DNA of 64,000 nt from Bacilli bacterium (GTDB lineage Bacteria; Bacillota_I; Bacilli_A; RF39; UBA660). Location of the stretch: NCBI GenBank assembly GCA_017511805.1, contig JAFWJA010000015.1, positions 449,098-513,097 on the forward strand, read 5' to 3'. The notes beneath the pieces were generated by a model. It did not search any database. It saw nothing but the letters and a program-made list of their open reading frames with translations, and had not been told where the DNA came from. This document shows, piece after piece, positions 43,301 to 51,976 of this stretch. The position numbers and the translations under genes were made by a program. How positions within the stretch are numbered: position 1 is the first letter of the stretch; every line of letters starts with the position of its first letter.

Positions 43301-43966
43301 TTATAAACTATCTTTTAAATCATTAATAATATCCCATTTAGGTAAAAGTTTAAATGTCATTAGTTCTTTTGTTACAGGATGAATAAACTCTAGTTTGTAT
43401 GCATATAACGCTATTTGTTTCTTATCTTGCACGCCATATCTTTGATCACCATATAGAGCATGATTAATATTACTCATTTGTAATCTAATTTGATGATGTC
43501 TTCCTGTTTCTAAATTAACTTTTATAAGTGATAAATCATTATCTTTATCATACTTTAAAGTATTATATTCAAGTATACTTTCTTTGCCACTTTTTTTATC
43601 TATATATGAATTATTAGTCTTTTCATCTTTAGATATGTAATCCACTAATTTTTCATGATCTTTTGTTTTACCATGAACTACCGCTAAATAAGTCTTTTTT
43701 ATTTTTCTTTGTCTTACTTCATCAGATAAACGAGATGCTGCTTTTGAAGTTCTAGCAAATACCATTACTCCACCTACTGGTCTATCTAATCTATGAACAA
43801 GACCCAGATAAACATTACCTGGTTTATTATATTTTTCTTTTATATAATCTTTTATCATAGTAAGTAAATCTATATCTTTTGTATCATCTGCTTGTACAAG
43901 TACGTTTACTGGTTTTTCTACTACTATAATATGATTATCTTCATATAATACATTAATCTTATTCAT
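43301..43966 (-). CDS. RluA-family pseudouridine synthase
   Basis: The best start is ATG 43966, overlapping the upstream stop as ATGAATAA, which gives 221 residues rather than the longer frame from 43993. VLYEDNHIIVVEKP, LVHRLDRPVGGVMVFART (catalytic Asp in HRLD) and LETGRHHQIRLQMS are the RluA signatures. It isomerises uridine to pseudouridine in rRNA or tRNA; the exact site cannot be read from sequence. There is no S4 domain. It is coupled to the rRNA methyltransferase gene. Confidence 0.9.
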   Translation of the reverse strand: MNKINVLYEDNHIIVVEKPVNVLVQADDTKDIDLLTMIKDYIKEKYNKPGNVYLGLVHRLDRPVGGVMVFARTSKAASRLSDEVRQRKIKKTYLAVVHGKTKDHEKLVDYISKDEKTNNSYIDKKSGKESILEYNTLKYDKDNDLSLIKVNLETGRHHQIRLQMSNINHALYGDQRYGVQDKKQIALYAYKLEFIHPVTKELMTFKLLPKWDIINDLKDSL

Positions 43967-44825
43967 CTTTTTCCCATCTTCCATATATACCACATGGTAA
44001 TACTATATTACTATTTTCCATAGGTAAACCTATTTCTCCATTAGTAACAATACCTTTATACTTATTATTTATAGTTAGTTCTAATATATTTTTTAAAACA
44101 GTACTACTTATACCAGTAGTATATGAATTAATTAAAAAGAATAATGGATCATCACTTAATACTTCAGTGCATAGTTCTACTAATTCATATAGATTATCTT
44201 CTACTCTCCATACTTCTTTATTAGCTCCTCTTCCAAATGAAGGAGGATCCATTATAATTGCATCATATTTATGTCCTCTTCTTATTTCTCTTTGTACAAA
44301 CTTAATACAATCATCTACTATAAATCTAACATATTTATCTTCTAAATTAGAACTCTTTATATTTTCTTTTGCCCAATCTACCATACCACGAGAAGAATCA
44401 ACATGTACTACATCTGCCCCTGCATAAGCACACGCTACTGTTGCTCCTCCTGTATATGCAAATAAATTTAATACACTAATCTTTCTATTAGATTTCTTAA
44501 TCTTATCTATCATATAATCCCAATTAGATGCTTGTTCAGGAAATAAACCAGTATGTTTAAATCCCATTAGTTTTATATTAAAAGTTAAATCTTTATAATG
44601 AACTTGCCAAGAATCAGGAATCTTTTTATTCTTTTCCCAAGCTCCTCCACCAGTATTACTTCTATGATATGTAGCATCTACCTTATTCCATATTTCAGGA
44701 TTATTTTTTTCACTCCATATTATTTGAGGATCAGGTCTTCTTAAAACAATACCGTTCCAACTTTCAACTTTTTCTCCATCAGCCATATCAAGTATTTTAT
44801 ATTCATCAAAATTAGTAATATTCAT
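43959..44825 (-). CDS. Class I SAM-dependent rRNA methyltransferase (RlmI/RlmK-like)
   Basis: The 288-residue protein has the SAM-binding Rossmann motifs VLNLFAYTGGATVACAYAG and VHVDSSRGMVDWAKEN. The catalytic-region MDPPSFGRG follows, as in the methyltransferases of the RlmI/RlmK group that modify 23S rRNA. The N-terminal PUA-like domain of RlmI is absent; instead there is WNGIVLRRPDPQIIW. It is the first gene of a five-gene operon with a TGATATAAT promoter about 28 bases upstream, and overlaps the RluA gene. Confidence 0.85.
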   Translation of the reverse strand: MNITNFDEYKILDMADGEKVESWNGIVLRRPDPQIIWSEKNNPEIWNKVDATYHRSNTGGGAWEKNKKIPDSWQVHYKDLTFNIKLMGFKHTGLFPEQASNWDYMIDKIKKSNRKISVLNLFAYTGGATVACAYAGADVVHVDSSRGMVDWAKENIKSSNLEDKYVRFIVDDCIKFVQREIRRGHKYDAIIMDPPSFGRGANKEVWRVEDNLYELVELCTEVLSDDPLFFLINSYTTGISSTVLKNILELTINNKYKGIVTNGEIGLPMENSNIVLPCGIYGRWEKDE

Positions 44826-44852
44826 AACAACACCTTCTTTAATTATTTTAAC

Positions 44853-44861
44853 ATTATATCA
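44853..44861 (-). promoter_or_regulatory. Extended -10 promoter of the rRNA-modification operon
   Basis: TGATATAAT on the minus strand, between the terminator at 44869-44889 and the ATG at 44825; a -35 box is not evident. Confidence 0.55.
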
Positions 44862-44868
44862 AATAAAA

Positions 44869-44889
44869 AGAAACTATTAAATAGTTTCT
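44869..44889 (-). terminator. Intrinsic terminator of the InlB-repeat protein gene
   Basis: AGAAACTATT (44869-44878) pairs with AATAGTTTCT (44880-44889), followed by TTTTTATTT on the minus strand, immediately at the stop codon. Confidence 0.85.
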
Positions 44890-46127
44890 TAGTTTTGTGT
44901 ACAATTAATTGTTTCAACTAGTTTACAGTTATCTCCATCTCTTTCATAACCAGCTGGGCATGAATATTGATCAACATAATCTACTTTTTTAACACAACAA
45001 ATTTTCCAGTTTTCACCAAATTCATCTACGATTTTTTCATACGGATATTCAACCTCATAAGTTCCAAATGGTTCAGCTGATGCGCATTGTCTATCATATT
45101 CTTTTGTATTTAAATCAATACAATATGTTTGACCATAATCATTTGTCCATTCTGTAGCTGGACAAACAGTTTGAACACTAGGTGCTACTACAGTAATTTT
45201 AGTACACGTTTTACCATCAGCATTTGGTGTACAATCTGCTGGACAAGTATATGGTTTATCCCATTTTGCTTTTAAAGTTATATCTTTTTCTACTCTATCT
45301 TCACTTGTTAATAATTTACCTGTATCATCTAACCAACCTTTAAATACTAAATCTCCATTTGGTTCTGTTGGTGTTTTAAATACATAATGACTTCCTTTTG
45401 ATACAGTAACTGAATCTAATTTTTCATCTGTACCTGTATCATATTTAATTGTTACTTCTTCTACATTATCATCTGGTATCCACCAATAAGCTTCTATATG
45501 AGTATCTTCATATATTTTTGTTCCCTGTAATACTACATAATCATCATGATATACCCAGAATAAGAATTTCCAATCTTTATATGGATTTGGTTTAACTGGT
45601 AATATTACTTCTGATCCTTTTGGAATAATAATATCCGGTATTACTTCTCCTGTTTTTGAATCAAAACTTAATGTTACTGTTTCTACTATTGGTTTACTTG
45701 GATCAGGATTTGATGGATCAGGTAGTGGATCACCTGGTACTGGATCAAATGTATCATCATCATCAAGTATAATACCTGGTCTTACTGCTTCACCATGTTT
45801 ATTAACCCATGTAATAATTCTTTTACCCTCTATTTCAACTTGTGGTAATTCTTTTACTACGTTATCTTTAATAACGATATCTTTAATTAATTTACCTCCA
45901 CCAGTATTTACAGTAACTTTATAAACTGGTTTCTTAAAATAAAGAATTAAAAATAAGAATACACCCGCTAATAAAACTGTTCCTACTATAGATGAAACAA
46001 TTATTATTTTTTTCTTATCTTTCTTTTCTTTTTTTATTTCTTCCTTTGCTTGTTCTACTTTTTTTGTTTCTTCTTTCATTGCTTCTTTAACAATTTCTTT
46101 TACTTCTTCTTTTTCCCTATCTTTCAT
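44889..46127 (-). CDS. Membrane-anchored protein with InlB-type B repeats and a Cys-rich C-terminus
   Basis: ATG 46127 with GGAGGTATATCT is a better start than an upstream in-frame ATG at 46178, giving 412 residues. A basic/acidic coiled N-terminus (about 40 residues) precedes one membrane helix (IIIVSSIVGTVLLAGVFLFL), so the bulk lies outside. Three to four Listeria-Bacteroides (InlB B) repeat-like units follow (DSKTGEVIPDIIIPKGSEV, TGTDEKLDSVTVSKGSHYV, FKGWLDDTG), with a Pro/Asp spacer. The last 110 residues have about 14 Cys, ending CPAGYERDGDNCK. It is probably an adhesin-like surface protein. Disulfides are expected. Confidence 0.75.
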   Translation of the reverse strand: MKDREKEEVKEIVKEAMKEETKKVEQAKEEIKKEKKDKKKIIIVSSIVGTVLLAGVFLFLILYFKKPVYKVTVNTGGGKLIKDIVIKDNVVKELPQVEIEGKRIITWVNKHGEAVRPGIILDDDDTFDPVPGDPLPDPSNPDPSKPIVETVTLSFDSKTGEVIPDIIIPKGSEVILPVKPNPYKDWKFLFWVYHDDYVVLQGTKIYEDTHIEAYWWIPDDNVEEVTIKYDTGTDEKLDSVTVSKGSHYVFKTPTEPNGDLVFKGWLDDTGKLLTSEDRVEKDITLKAKWDKPYTCPADCTPNADGKTCTKITVVAPSVQTVCPATEWTNDYGQTYCIDLNTKEYDRQCASAEPFGTYEVEYPYEKIVDEFGENWKICCVKKVDYVDQYSCPAGYERDGDNCKLVETINCTQN

Positions 46128-46169
46128 AGATATACCTCCGTACTTTAATAATATCATTAAAAAAAATAA

Positions 46170-46200
46170 AATAGTCAAGTAGATATACTACTTGACTATT
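46170..46200 (-). terminator. Intrinsic terminator of the murE-rluA fusion gene
   Basis: AATAGTCAAGTAG (46170-46182) pairs with CTACTTGACTATT (46188-46200), 13 perfect pairs, then a T-rich run on the minus strand. Confidence 0.9.
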
Positions 46201-48469
46201 ATTTTACAAGTTTATTAAATACAGTTGGTTCAGATGTTTTAAAACTAATCTTTTTATTATTTCTTGGATCTATTAATTCCAATTTATATGCATGTAAAGC
46301 CATTCTATTAATTGAATTATTTGTTGATCCATACTTTTTATCTCCTACTATTACATTACCATTTTCTTTTAAATGAACTCTAATTTGATTCTTTCTACCA
46401 GTTAATATATTTACATCTAATAATGAATATTTTTTATTTTCTTTTATTACTTTATAATTAGTAATAGCAAGTTTCCCTTCATTCTTATTATTAGTACTAT
46501 AAACCATATATTCACTATTTTCTGTTAAATATGATCTTATAGTACCTTCTTTTTTATCTAGATTTCCTTCTACAACTGCATAATAACATCTAGATAATAC
46601 ATTCTTATCCCATGTATTTTGAAATAAGTTCTTGGCTTTTTGATTCTTTGCGAATACTACTATACCACTAGTTTCTTTATCTAATCTATGAATAATGAAA
46701 ATCTTATTATGTTTATCTTTTTCTTTAACATAATTCATAACAAAATGATATAAAGTAAATTCTCTTTCTTTACTAGTCGCAATTGTTAATAAACCAGCAG
46801 GTTTATTAATAACAATTATATCTTCATCTTCATATAAAATATTTAAATCATGTTTTAGTTTCTTAGATTTTATTTTAGTATCTCTAATAACAATCTTATC
46901 ATTCTTTTTTAATTCATAATTATATTTAGTTTGAACTGAACCATTTACTACAACCATTTCTTTTGATAATAAAGACTTAATATTATTTTTAGATAACTTA
47001 GTTAAAGTCTTTCTTAAATAATCCATTAATATAATATTTTCATCCACTATATATTCTTTCATATCCATACTTCTTTCATTAATAATTTCTTTTATTATTT
47101 TTCTTTCATCAAAAGGATATTTTATACCATTTATTTCTTGATATGTTTCATGTCCTTTTCCTGTAAGTAATATTATATCATCTTTTTTATATTTTTCTAT
47201 CGCATATTTAATAGCATCCCTTCTATCTACTATTATTTTATAATTATTTGTCACATTTTTAATACCAGATTCTATATCTTTAATAATATCTAGTTTAGAT
47301 TCAAATCTAGGATTATCCGTTGTTATTATAGTAAAATCAGATAATCTACCTGATATTTCTCCCATTATAGGTCTTTTATCTTTATCTCTATTTCCACCGC
47401 ATCCAATTATAGTTATAAGATTACCTTTCTTATAACTATTAACGGAATTAATTATATTTTCTAAACTACTTGGATTATGTGCGTAATCTATTATAATATT
47501 TAGACCTAATTTATTCTTAACAATCTCATTTCTACCCATTACAGATAAATCTTTTAAACCTTGTTTTATATACTTGGTCTTAATTCCTAATATCATAGAA
47601 ATAGTTACCGCACATAATGAATTATATACTGAATAAATACCTGGGATTGATAGTTTTATTAGTTCTTTTTTATTATAAATAATTGTTTCATAAGAATTAT
47701 TCTTAATATTAAAACAATCATCTAAACTATAAGTAATATAATTAGAACTAATCTTTTTTAAATATTTATCATCCCTATTAATAACACCTATCTTAGATAT
47801 ATCTAATAACTTTAATTTAGATTTAAAATAATCATCTATATCACTATGTTCATTCTTACTAATATGATCTAAAGAAAAATTAGTAAATACTCCAATATCA
47901 AAATAAGTATTATCTACTCTTCCTTGTTTTAACGCAATTGACGATACTTCCATAACAACATAATTACATTTCTTATTAGACATAATTTTAAATATTCTTT
48001 GTAAGTTAATAGGATCTGGTGTAGTATTAACGCTTTCTTCTATTTTTTTATTATTTATATAAATACCTATTGTGCCAATTAATCCTATTTTAAAGCCTGA
48101 TTTAGCTAAAATATTCTTAATCATAAAACTAGTTGTTGTTTTACCTTTAGTGCCTGTTATTCCAATTAAAAATAAGTTTTTAGATGGATTATTATAAAAG
48201 TTACTAGCTATCTTACTAAGTACTTTTCTTGTATCATTAGTTCTTAATACTAAAATATCTTTATAATAACAATCATCACTAACTAATATAGCAATTGCTC
48301 CGTTATTAATTGCTTCTTCTATATACTTATGTCCATCTTCTTTATATCCTTTTATTGCAATAAATAAATCACCAGGTTTTACATCTTTAGAATTACAAGT
48401 AATATTATTTATATACAAATCTTTATCATAATTAATATCTGTACCTAAAAGTAATTCACTTATAAACAT
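46199..48469 (-). CDS. murE: Fusion of MurE-type Mur ligase with an S4-RluA pseudouridine synthase
   Basis: ATG 48469 (GGGGGATAAT ribosome site) gives 756 residues. Residues 1-465 are a complete MurE: SKDVKPGDLFIAIKG, GITGTKGKTTT (ATP loop, near 108), VMEVSSIAL, DYAHNPSSLE, TTDNPRFES (near 385) and LTGKGHETYQ. The DNPR form is that of meso-diaminopimelate-adding enzymes. Without a stop the frame passes through ERSMDMKEYIVDEN (near 468) into an S4 domain and an RluA domain with INKPAGLLT, HRLDKETSGIVVFAK (near 595) and TGRKNQIRVHL. Cell-wall precursor synthesis and RNA modification thus sit on one chain. Internal ATGs at 47062 and 47068 could yield a separate synthase. Confidence 0.88.
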   Translation of the reverse strand: MFISELLLGTDINYDKDLYINNITCNSKDVKPGDLFIAIKGYKEDGHKYIEEAINNGAIAILVSDDCYYKDILVLRTNDTRKVLSKIASNFYNNPSKNLFLIGITGTKGKTTTSFMIKNILAKSGFKIGLIGTIGIYINNKKIEESVNTTPDPINLQRIFKIMSNKKCNYVVMEVSSIALKQGRVDNTYFDIGVFTNFSLDHISKNEHSDIDDYFKSKLKLLDISKIGVINRDDKYLKKISSNYITYSLDDCFNIKNNSYETIIYNKKELIKLSIPGIYSVYNSLCAVTISMILGIKTKYIKQGLKDLSVMGRNEIVKNKLGLNIIIDYAHNPSSLENIINSVNSYKKGNLITIIGCGGNRDKDKRPIMGEISGRLSDFTIITTDNPRFESKLDIIKDIESGIKNVTNNYKIIVDRRDAIKYAIEKYKKDDIILLTGKGHETYQEINGIKYPFDERKIIKEIINERSMDMKEYIVDENIILMDYLRKTLTKLSKNNIKSLLSKEMVVVNGSVQTKYNYELKKNDKIVIRDTKIKSKKLKHDLNILYEDEDIIVINKPAGLLTIATSKEREFTLYHFVMNYVKEKDKHNKIFIIHRLDKETSGIVVFAKNQKAKNLFQNTWDKNVLSRCYYAVVEGNLDKKEGTIRSYLTENSEYMVYSTNNKNEGKLAITNYKVIKENKKYSLLDVNILTGRKNQIRVHLKENGNVIVGDKKYGSTNNSINRMALHAYKLELIDPRNNKKISFKTSEPTVFNKLVK

Positions 48470-48498
48470 ATTATCCCCCATTAAATAATATGAATAAA

Positions 48499-48525
48499 AA
48501 AACAATTTCGTTACGAAATTGTTTT
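48499..48525 (-). terminator. Intrinsic terminator of the thioredoxin-like gene
   Basis: AAAACAATTTCG (48499-48510) pairs with CGAAATTGTTTT (48514-48525), followed by T residues on the minus strand and overlapping the stop. Confidence 0.88.
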
Positions 48526-49234
48526 AACAAGATTCTTTCTTAGTACATATATTATTTTCTTCTAAGCATTTAAATATACATTCTAATTGATCTACACTTT
48601 CATTTTTCATTTCTTGAGTTAACTCATGATATGGATCAGTTAATTTTGAACTAACACCCTCAACTAATCTAATTGGTGTACCATTAACTATAGTTGCTAC
48701 ATTAGGTGCATATATTCGTTTTTCATTAGTTTCTACTTCTTCACCATTTTCATCTTTTAAAGAATAATCACTTAATACGATTTTTAATCTATCTAATAAT
48801 TCATTATATCCTTTTGTACCTTCCTTAGTTTTCTCTATTTCTCCATTTACTAATTCTAAAGTATCTCTTATATCTTTAATATCAACATAATAAACATTTA
48901 CATTATGTTCAAGTGATAAATTAACTAAGCTTTCTATCATTACTCTACACCATGGACAAGACGCAAATCCAAAATATACTACAAAAGTTTCATTATTATC
49001 TATTTTCTTAACTATTTCTTCAGCAGTACTATATATCATTTTATTTTTCTTTGCTATCTTTACTTCTCTTATAGTATCACCACTATCAGTATATTTTCCA
49101 TTTAAATCTTCATACTCATCTTTAAACTTACATGCATCTGAATCTTTATAACTTTTATAATCTTTATAAACTATTGCAAAACCAATACCTGCGATTATAA
49201 CTAATATAAGTATTAATATCTTTCTTTTACTCAT
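48524..49234 (-). CDS. Membrane-anchored thioredoxin-fold protein with CPWC motif
   Basis: ATG 49234 has AGAGGT six bases upstream; 236 residues. One N-terminal helix (ILILILVIIAGIGFAIVY) anchors it, with the rest outside. VVYFGFASCPWCRVMIESL (near residue 92) is the redox-active site of thioredoxin-like proteins, and IYAPNVATIVNGTPIRLVEG supplies the cis-Pro region. The C-terminus has four extra Cys (LECIFKCLEENNICTKKESC). The layout resembles the bacteriocin transport accessory/thioredoxin group. It lies between two genes for exported Cys-rich proteins. Extracellular disulfide formation is a reasonable inference. Confidence 0.8.
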   Translation of the reverse strand: MSKRKILILILVIIAGIGFAIVYKDYKSYKDSDACKFKDEYEDLNGKYTDSGDTIREVKIAKKNKMIYSTAEEIVKKIDNNETFVVYFGFASCPWCRVMIESLVNLSLEHNVNVYYVDIKDIRDTLELVNGEIEKTKEGTKGYNELLDRLKIVLSDYSLKDENGEEVETNEKRIYAPNVATIVNGTPIRLVEGVSSKLTDPYHELTQEMKNESVDQLECIFKCLEENNICTKKESC

Positions 49235-49254
49235 AAACATACCTCTTGTATATG

Positions 49255-49263
49255 ATTATAACA
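49255..49263 (-). promoter_or_regulatory. Extended -10 promoter of the thioredoxin-like gene
   Basis: TGTTATAAT on the minus strand, directly after the terminator of the LCP operon and about 25 bases before ATG 49234. Confidence 0.5.
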
Positions 49264-49265
49264 TA

Positions 49266-49291
49266 AAAAAATGGTTTTTAAACCATTTTTT
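49266..49291 (-). terminator. Intrinsic terminator of the ltaS-LCP operon
   Basis: AAAAAATGGTTT (49266-49277) pairs with AAACCATTTTTT (49280-49291); the T-rich arm gives the tail. It adjoins the LCP stop codon. Confidence 0.8.
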
Positions 49292-51301
49292 TTAATCTGT
49301 ATTGTTATCTGGGTCTGTTTGTGGTTCTGGATCTGTTTGTGGCTCTGGCTCTGGATCTGTTTGTGGTTCTGGATCAGGATCCGGATCAGTTTTCTTAGGG
49401 ACACAACTCTCTGTATCCTCATCATATATTTCATCTTCATCACATGTCTTAGTTGTACTCTTCTTAACACATTTACCAGAACTATCTTCTTCGTATCCAT
49501 TCCATGTTGGACATACGCATATTGTTCCATCTGCTGATGCCTCTAGGGGTGCAGTACAAGTAACCTTTTTAGTTTCTGTTGGTGTTTCTGTTGGTGTATC
49601 ATCATCACTTGATGTAGATGCTGCTGGATATGATTTAACACCACCCCATAAATCTTCACCTATTATTTCAGGTTCATATTTATTTTCTATTGAGAAACTA
49701 AATGATTTTTTATATGTTTCTTGTTCTAATTCAAGATTAACTCTCATTGCTTTTGTAATAGCATCTAATCCTTCTTGAGAAGGAACAAATTCATATAGAC
49801 CAGTTCCTGCGACATAGTCATATATAATTCCTCCGCCACCTCTTAAGAATGTTCTTTGCATGCTTATTACATCATTTGAATCAGTTAATGAATCAGTTGA
49901 TAATAATACTTTCTTGAATACGTTATAGAATCCTAATATTTGTTCTCTAGATAGATTTGTATCCATACTATTACTAATAGTATCAAGAACGTTATAGAAA
50001 TCATCAACAGATCTTAATTTCTTTGCTTTATTTAATATAGCTTTTAAAACTAATTGTTGATTTTGACCTCTTATAAAGTCACTTCTATCTCCTTCATTCC
50101 ATTCTGGTCCACAAGTTGGATAATATTTTCTGTTTCTAGATAACGCTAATGCTTGAACACCACTTAAATGTTGCCATCCTTTTTCAACAAATACTGTATT
50201 AGCAAGCATTCTGTTTTCATCTGTTTCACAGAAACTATATGGAACTTCAACATCAATTCCACCTAGTGAATCAACTAGTTTTATTAATCCTCTAAAGTTA
50301 ACTTTTGCATAATAATCTATATCTATATCTACAAAGTTTTCAACAGTACTAATCATACACGAATCTCCACCAGATGCTGCATGTGTAATTTTACTTAATT
50401 TATTTCCATAACAAGTAATTGGTACATAAGTATCTCTTGGAATACTAAATAATGTAGCATTTAATGTATTTGGATTAAATGTAACAACCATTATTGTATC
50501 TCCTAATGCTACTGCATCAGCAATATTTTCTTCTGGTGAATCAACACCTAATAATAATATTGTAAATGGTTCAGTAACACTCTTATCACTTACTTTTGTA
50601 TTGTCATCTACTTGTTTCTTTCTATATTCTGAATACTTATCTATTACAACTACATCTGTTTCAATATTCTTAAATTGATCTATACTAGAATATTTTTCAA
50701 CAAATCCACCTGGAATAAATGCTGCTTCTACTTCTCCAGAATATAAATCTTTTAACATTGTTATATATTCATCATATTTAACAAAATTATTTTTATCTAT
50801 CTTATATTTTTCTACTAATTTTTGAGCTAACTCATAACCCTCTAAATCTTCAGTATCACTAGTAATTGCTATTTTCTTAGTATTAACATTCTTCTTATCA
50901 ACACCTTTATCTTTCATAGCAATTAATGCACTAGTATAATTTACTTTATCTTTATTTAAATTATCAACTATATTAATACCTTTAGATATTAAGGAACTAG
51001 CATAAAATTCTCCAGCACCTAGTGCTATTAAACAAAGAATTAATACTATAAATTTCCATTTTTTTGGTTGATTCTTTAACTTAAAACTAATTCTAATTAT
51101 ATATAAACAGAATACTGCTAGCACTCCAATTAATATATATCTAATTGCTGTTTCTATACCTGTTAATTTTAAAAGATTAAGAACAAAATATGCTGTTGAT
51201 ACTAAAAACATACCAGTAATAACATTAGTAAACAAGGATAAGTTTTTATTGTTTTTTCTATTTTCTCTTTTTTCTTCTTTAGTATACTTTTTCTTAGCCA
51301 T
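49292..51301 (-). CDS. LytR-CpsA-Psr (LCP) family protein with Cys-rich, Asp/Pro-repeat tail
   Basis: The protein has 669 residues. Three N-terminal helices (about 22-105) are followed by an accessory extracellular region, then the LCP domain: FTILLLGVDSPEENIADAV, GDTIMVVTFNPNTLNATLFS, IPRDTYVPI (Arg/Asp phosphate site), KVNFRGLIKLVDSLGGIDVE and FIRGQNQQLVLKAI. LCP enzymes transfer lipid-linked polymers to peptidoglycan. After it come a Cys-rich section (two modules, CVCPTWNGYEEDSSGKC) and an acidic Asp/Pro/Glu/Gln repeat tail. GGAGGAAATATG gives the start. It is co-transcribed with the LTA synthase upstream. Confidence 0.9.
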   Translation of the reverse strand: MAKKKYTKEEKRENRKNNKNLSLFTNVITGMFLVSTAYFVLNLLKLTGIETAIRYILIGVLAVFCLYIIRISFKLKNQPKKWKFIVLILCLIALGAGEFYASSLISKGINIVDNLNKDKVNYTSALIAMKDKGVDKKNVNTKKIAITSDTEDLEGYELAQKLVEKYKIDKNNFVKYDEYITMLKDLYSGEVEAAFIPGGFVEKYSSIDQFKNIETDVVVIDKYSEYRKKQVDDNTKVSDKSVTEPFTILLLGVDSPEENIADAVALGDTIMVVTFNPNTLNATLFSIPRDTYVPITCYGNKLSKITHAASGGDSCMISTVENFVDIDIDYYAKVNFRGLIKLVDSLGGIDVEVPYSFCETDENRMLANTVFVEKGWQHLSGVQALALSRNRKYYPTCGPEWNEGDRSDFIRGQNQQLVLKAILNKAKKLRSVDDFYNVLDTISNSMDTNLSREQILGFYNVFKKVLLSTDSLTDSNDVISMQRTFLRGGGGIIYDYVAGTGLYEFVPSQEGLDAITKAMRVNLELEQETYKKSFSFSIENKYEPEIIGEDLWGGVKSYPAASTSSDDDTPTETPTETKKVTCTAPLEASADGTICVCPTWNGYEEDSSGKCVKKSTTKTCDEDEIYDEDTESCVPKKTDPDPDPEPQTDPEPEPQTDPEPQTDPDNNTD

Positions 51302-51310
51302 ATTTCCTCC

Positions 51311-51976
51311 TTATTCTTCTGTCATTTTTGCTACTGATAATTTATCATTATCAGTTACTATTGTTAGCGTAGAACTCTTTTGGAAATCACTTCCTGATTC
51401 ATATTCCCAATTAATTGTTATTTCAAAACCAATTGCATCTTCACCAAATCCTATACTAGAAAATACATTTGCTGGTGATATTTCTTCAGTTTTAGTTATT
51501 TCTACTTTACTAACAATAGGTAGATCATTACCCTTAGATTCCCCTATTGAATTACTAACTTGTTTATAAATACCATCTCTTGCATAATCTACAAAATCTG
51601 ACTTATAAGAAGAAAATACAAATTGAACTCCACCTATATCATTCTTACTTGTTTTATTACCTAATGTAAAGAAGTCAATAATGAATAATTTACTAATTGC
51701 TTCTGCATAAGCTTTTTTATCTACTTCTTTTTCACTTAATACTTTTTTTAACTCATTAAAAGTACTTTTAAATAATTTTGTATCATTTTCACTAACTACA
51801 TAATTAAAATTCTTTATTTCATCAACTACTTTAGGAGCTTCTACAGAACCAGATTTCTTAAAGAAATTTGTATAGATATAATATGTTAAAAATACTAAAC
51901 CAACTAGTATTATACATAATAATACTCTATTTAAAACGTTCTTTTTCTTTTTAACTTTTTTCTCTTTCTTACTCAT
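51311..51976 (-). CDS. Membrane-anchored extracellular protein of unknown function (221 aa)
   Basis: A Lys-rich N-terminus precedes one membrane helix (LNRVLLCIILVGLVFLTYYIYT), and the remaining 180 residues lie outside. They hold a helical stretch with FKSTFNELKKVL and a beta-rich end (AIGFEITINWEYESG, SSTLTIVTDNDKL). Its start overlaps the LTA synthase stop by 4 bases and its end is 9 bases from the LCP gene. Its place between two wall-polymer enzymes suggests a role in the same pathway. I recognise no family. Confidence 0.65.
   Translation of the reverse strand: MSKKEKKVKKKKNVLNRVLLCIILVGLVFLTYYIYTNFFKKSGSVEAPKVVDEIKNFNYVVSENDTKLFKSTFNELKKVLSEKEVDKKAYAEAISKLFIIDFFTLGNKTSKNDIGGVQFVFSSYKSDFVDYARDGIYKQVSNSIGESKGNDLPIVSKVEITKTEEISPANVFSSIGFGEDAIGFEITINWEYESGSDFQKSSTLTIVTDNDKLSVAKMTEE

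Noticed and set aside
46199-47068. Treating the RluA half as a separate gene starting at 47068 or 47062
   Set aside because: There is no stop between the MurE and RluA parts and no strong ribosome site, so a fusion is the simpler reading; a minor internal start cannot be excluded.
49302-49778. Plus-strand frame with Gly/Ser repeats
   Set aside because: Antisense to the Asp/Pro/Glu tail and Cys-rich part of the LCP gene; no ribosome site.
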